From contig JAEZNO010000012.1 of the NCBI GenBank assembly GCA_023441805.1, forward strand, positions 1-9,076: a stretch of 9,076 bases of DNA. The letters run 5' to 3'. Shown here one piece after another: positions 7,743-9,076 of the stretch; position 1 is the stretch's first letter, and each line of letters opens with the position of its first letter. The notes under the pieces are model-generated. The model was not told the DNA's origin, ran no database searches, and was given only the letters and a program-made list of their open reading frames with translations. Both the position numbers and the translations under genes were made by a program. This DNA is from Bacteroidota bacterium. GTDB lineage: Bacteria; Bacteroidota; Bacteroidia; Bacteroidales; Lentimicrobiaceae.

Positions 7743-7785
7743 GAGTTCCTATGTTCCATGTTTCATGTTTCATGTTTCATGTTAC
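7743..7785. repeat. ATGTTTC/ATGTTCC heptamer array
   Basis: Five in-phase units from 7751 to 7785 read ATGTTCC, ATGTTTC three times, then ATGTTAC. A GAGTTCC unit at 7743-7749 is offset by one base. The same ATGTTCC word appears within the 2881-2908 part of the larger heptamer region, on the same strand. Confidence 0.85.
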
Positions 7786-7897
7786 CACAGCACCTTACTA
7801 TCAATGCGGACTACTTTGTGTGGTTGGTGAGTTTAGAACCACCCTTGGCTTGGATTGGCGCATAGGACTAAAGAAGCGAATGAGGGCTCTGTGGTAA
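7782..7897. repeat. 9-bp inverted repeat enclosing 98 bp
   Basis: TTACCACAG (7782-7790) is the exact reverse complement of CTGTGGTAA (7889-7897). The interior contains a further short stem, GTGGTT/AACCAC with an 11-base loop (about 7822-7844). It could be a structured RNA, a small miniature-element remnant, or chance. No target-site duplication is evident and the outer left arm overlaps the heptamer array, so I do not call it a mobile element. Confidence 0.35.
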
Positions 7898-7947
7898 TCT
7901 TAAAGGTAAAATCTTAAAGCAGATTCAGAAATTGTAACTAAGAGCAG

Positions 7948-8883
7948 TCAATTATTTTTGATATTCCGGTACTTACCCTGAAAAGTCTGACGTTTCTCCA
8001 TTTCGTCGGTAATCATAACCATTACCTGATCTGAACGAAGATTCCCCCATGGCGGTGTGACTAGAAATCGAGGGGGTACCTCACCGGTAAAGCGTTCAAT
8101 GATAAAATCAGGATTCAGTCGCTCAACAAAACGGATTATGAAATCAATGTACTCCTCCAACTCAAACAGGTTAAACTCTGAAGGATTCTTCAGGTACTCA
8201 TGTGCCATGACGGTGTTCTTTACTATCTGCAACTGATGGAACTTAATGGTGGTTAGTGGGAGAGCTGATAATTGATCAACCCGGTCGAGCATCTCCTCAC
8301 GTGTTTCGCCCGGTAGTCCGAATATCAGGTGAGCTCCTGTGCGTAATCCCATGGCAGCAGTCCGTTCAATGGCTTCTTTCGATTGTTCCCAGGTATGTCC
8401 TCTGTTTATTCTTTCAAGTGTACGGTTATTGGTAGTCTCAATGCCATACTCTACCATGATGTACTTTTCACGGGAGAGGTTGGCCAATAATGCTAGTTTC
8501 TCATCATCAATGCAATCGGGGCGGGTACCTATAATAAGACCGATAACATCGGGGTGGCTGAGGGCATCTTCATAAATTCTGCTAAGATCACTGATGGGTG
8601 CGTAAGTATTTGAGTATGTTTGCAAGTATGCCAAATACTTCATGGCTCTGCGATAGCGTACCCTGTGAAACTCAATCCCCTCAAGTATTTGGACAGCAAT
8701 AGGTTTTGAAGGATGACAATACGAAGGGTTGAATGCATCATTATTGCAATATGTACATCCTCCCCTTGCGATGCTACCATCTCTGTTAGGACAAGTAAAA
8801 CCGGCATCAATACTCACCTTCTGTACCCTCGAGCCAAAAGTGCGCTTAAAGTATTCGTTGTAAGAGTTATAAGGTTTACCCAT
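7948..8883 (-). CDS. Radical SAM protein, YhcC/TIGR01212 family
   Basis: This 311-residue protein is close to the usual length of the YhcC-like family. The iron-sulfur cysteines are C31, C43 and C46, in a Cx11CxxC pattern (CPNRDG...GGCTYC) instead of the classic Cx3CxxC. This is diagnostic for this family. Further family landmarks are YFKRTFGSRVQKVSIDAGF near the N-terminus, YLQTYSNTYAP (about 86-96), IGTRPDCI, VEYGIETTNNRTLERINRGH, HLIFGLPGETREEM and KFHQLQIVKNT. It should bind a [4Fe-4S] cluster and S-adenosylmethionine; the substrate is unknown for the family as far as I can say. The ATG at 8883 fits homologues within a few residues. The upstream frame stays open for a short way but has no better start. 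It has no Shine-Dalgarno sequence and appears to be a single-gene unit converging on dcp. Confidence 0.93.
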   Translation of the reverse strand: MGKPYNSYNEYFKRTFGSRVQKVSIDAGFTCPNRDGSIARGGCTYCNNDAFNPSYCHPSKPIAVQILEGIEFHRVRYRRAMKYLAYLQTYSNTYAPISDLSRIYEDALSHPDVIGLIIGTRPDCIDDEKLALLANLSREKYIMVEYGIETTNNRTLERINRGHTWEQSKEAIERTAAMGLRTGAHLIFGLPGETREEMLDRVDQLSALPLTTIKFHQLQIVKNTVMAHEYLKNPSEFNLFELEEYIDFIIRFVERLNPDFIIERFTGEVPPRFLVTPPWGNLRSDQVMVMITDEMEKRQTFQGKYRNIKNN

Positions 8884-8887
8884 GCCG

Positions 8888-8895
8888 CAAAAATA
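8888..8895 (-). promoter_or_regulatory. Possible -7 element of the radical SAM gene
   Basis: On the - strand this reads TATTTTTG, an exact TAnnTTTG match, ending only four bases before the ATG at 8883. If used, the transcript would be leaderless or nearly so. I see no -33 element at the expected distance, where the heptamer DNA begins, so this is tentative. Confidence 0.3.
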
Positions 8896-8905
8896 GGCAT
8901 AAAAC

Positions 8906-8968
8906 GCGTTCAGCGTTTTGGGTTATGAGTTCTGAGTGCTGAGTGCTAAGTGGTCAATGGTCAATGCC
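8906..8968. repeat. Heptamer array with drifting unit sequence
   Basis: Nine consecutive 7-bp units stay in exact phase and all share T at position 4. The array opens with GCGTTCA and GCGTTTT, passes through GAGTTCT and two GAGTGCT units, and ends in CAATGGT and CAATGCC. Each unit differs from its neighbour by no more than two bases. The first 15 bases (GCGTTCAGCGTTTTG) are identical to 2561-2575. An AAAACGC/GCGTTTT stem with a GTTCA loop (8901-8919) is formed at its left end. It lies just upstream of the radical SAM gene. Confidence 0.85.
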
Positions 8969-9026
8969 TAAATAACGTTGACCGATTTTTTACTAAAATT
9001 ATTACTTTTTTTTCATTAATGATGAT

Positions 9027-9076
9027 GCTGTTGGAAATGGGAGATAACTCGCAGAGTTATCCTCATTTTCAACAGC
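9027..9076. repeat. Large imperfect hairpin at the right edge of the window
   Basis: GCTGTTGGAAATG...GATAACTC (9027-9050) is nearly complementary to GAGTTATC...CATTTTCAACAGC (9054-9076) around a GCA loop. Eight inner and seven outer pairs are perfect, with a few mismatches and one bulge between. It follows an AT-rich tract (about 8983-9024). It ends exactly at the window edge, so any continuation or T-tract is unseen. It could be a hairpin in an untranslated leader, a replication-type element, or the end of a repeat family. Confidence 0.7.

Larger units (their letters stand above)
7657..7947. other. Gene-free convergent spacer between dcp and the radical SAM gene
   Basis: About 290 bp between the dcp terminator and the tail of the convergent radical SAM gene. 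An apparent 63-codon + strand frame at 7706-7897 is partly heptamer repeat (it reads MFHVSCFMFHV) and resembles nothing I know. Structure seen: an inverted repeat AGACAATT (7690-7697)/AATTGTCT (7711-7718) followed by TTCTCTT, which could be a second weak terminator; a heptamer array; a 9-bp inverted repeat at 7782/7897; and a short repeat AATCTTAAAG (7897-7918 area). No promoter consensus was found. Confidence 0.6.

Noticed and set aside
7706..7897. 63-codon + strand frame downstream of dcp
   Set aside because: Its N-terminal part is the translated ATGTTTC array and the rest has no recognisable features. It lies beyond a strong terminator with no promoter.

Overview
The window looks like chromosomal DNA from a member of the Bacteroidota, probably Bacteroidales-like. 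This rests on moderate-to-low GC, near-absence of Shine-Dalgarno sequences, a TAnnTTTG-type promoter element, a fused alpha-beta 2-oxoacid dehydrogenase E1, a periplasmic-type Dcp peptidase, and a DapD very close to the Bacteroidales form. No phage, insertion sequence, tRNA, rRNA or CRISPR array is visible.

Left part (1-2536): the tail of an unrecognised + strand gene runs convergently into three - strand genes, read right to left. These are dapD (lysine/cell-wall precursor synthesis), a GT9 heptosyltransferase-like enzyme (lipopolysaccharide core) and a YrdC-domain threonylcarbamoyl-AMP synthase (tRNA t6A37 modification). The last two overlap by 23 bp, so the three probably form one transcription unit.

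Middle (2537-7656): about 630 bp of gene-free DNA separates dapD from a divergent + strand gene. That gene encodes a single-chain E1 of the branched-chain/pyruvate 2-oxoacid dehydrogenase type and ends at a hairpin terminator. It is followed by an exported M3-family peptidyl-dipeptidase (Dcp) with its own promoter element and a strong terminator.

Right part (7657-9076): about 290 bp of structured but gene-free DNA lies beyond the Dcp terminator. It is followed by a - strand radical SAM protein of the YhcC/TIGR01212 type, then a second gene-free tail ending in a large imperfect hairpin at the window edge.

The genes themselves are ordinary housekeeping genes. The unusual feature is the non-coding DNA. 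Three separate intergenic sites are built from degenerate 7-bp units that keep phase over long distances (about 220 bp unbroken at 2801-3024) while the unit sequence changes gradually. One stretch has been duplicated, and the two copies differ by the gain and loss of exact 7-bp units. Two of the arrays lie directly against the start codons of - strand genes (dapD and the radical SAM gene).
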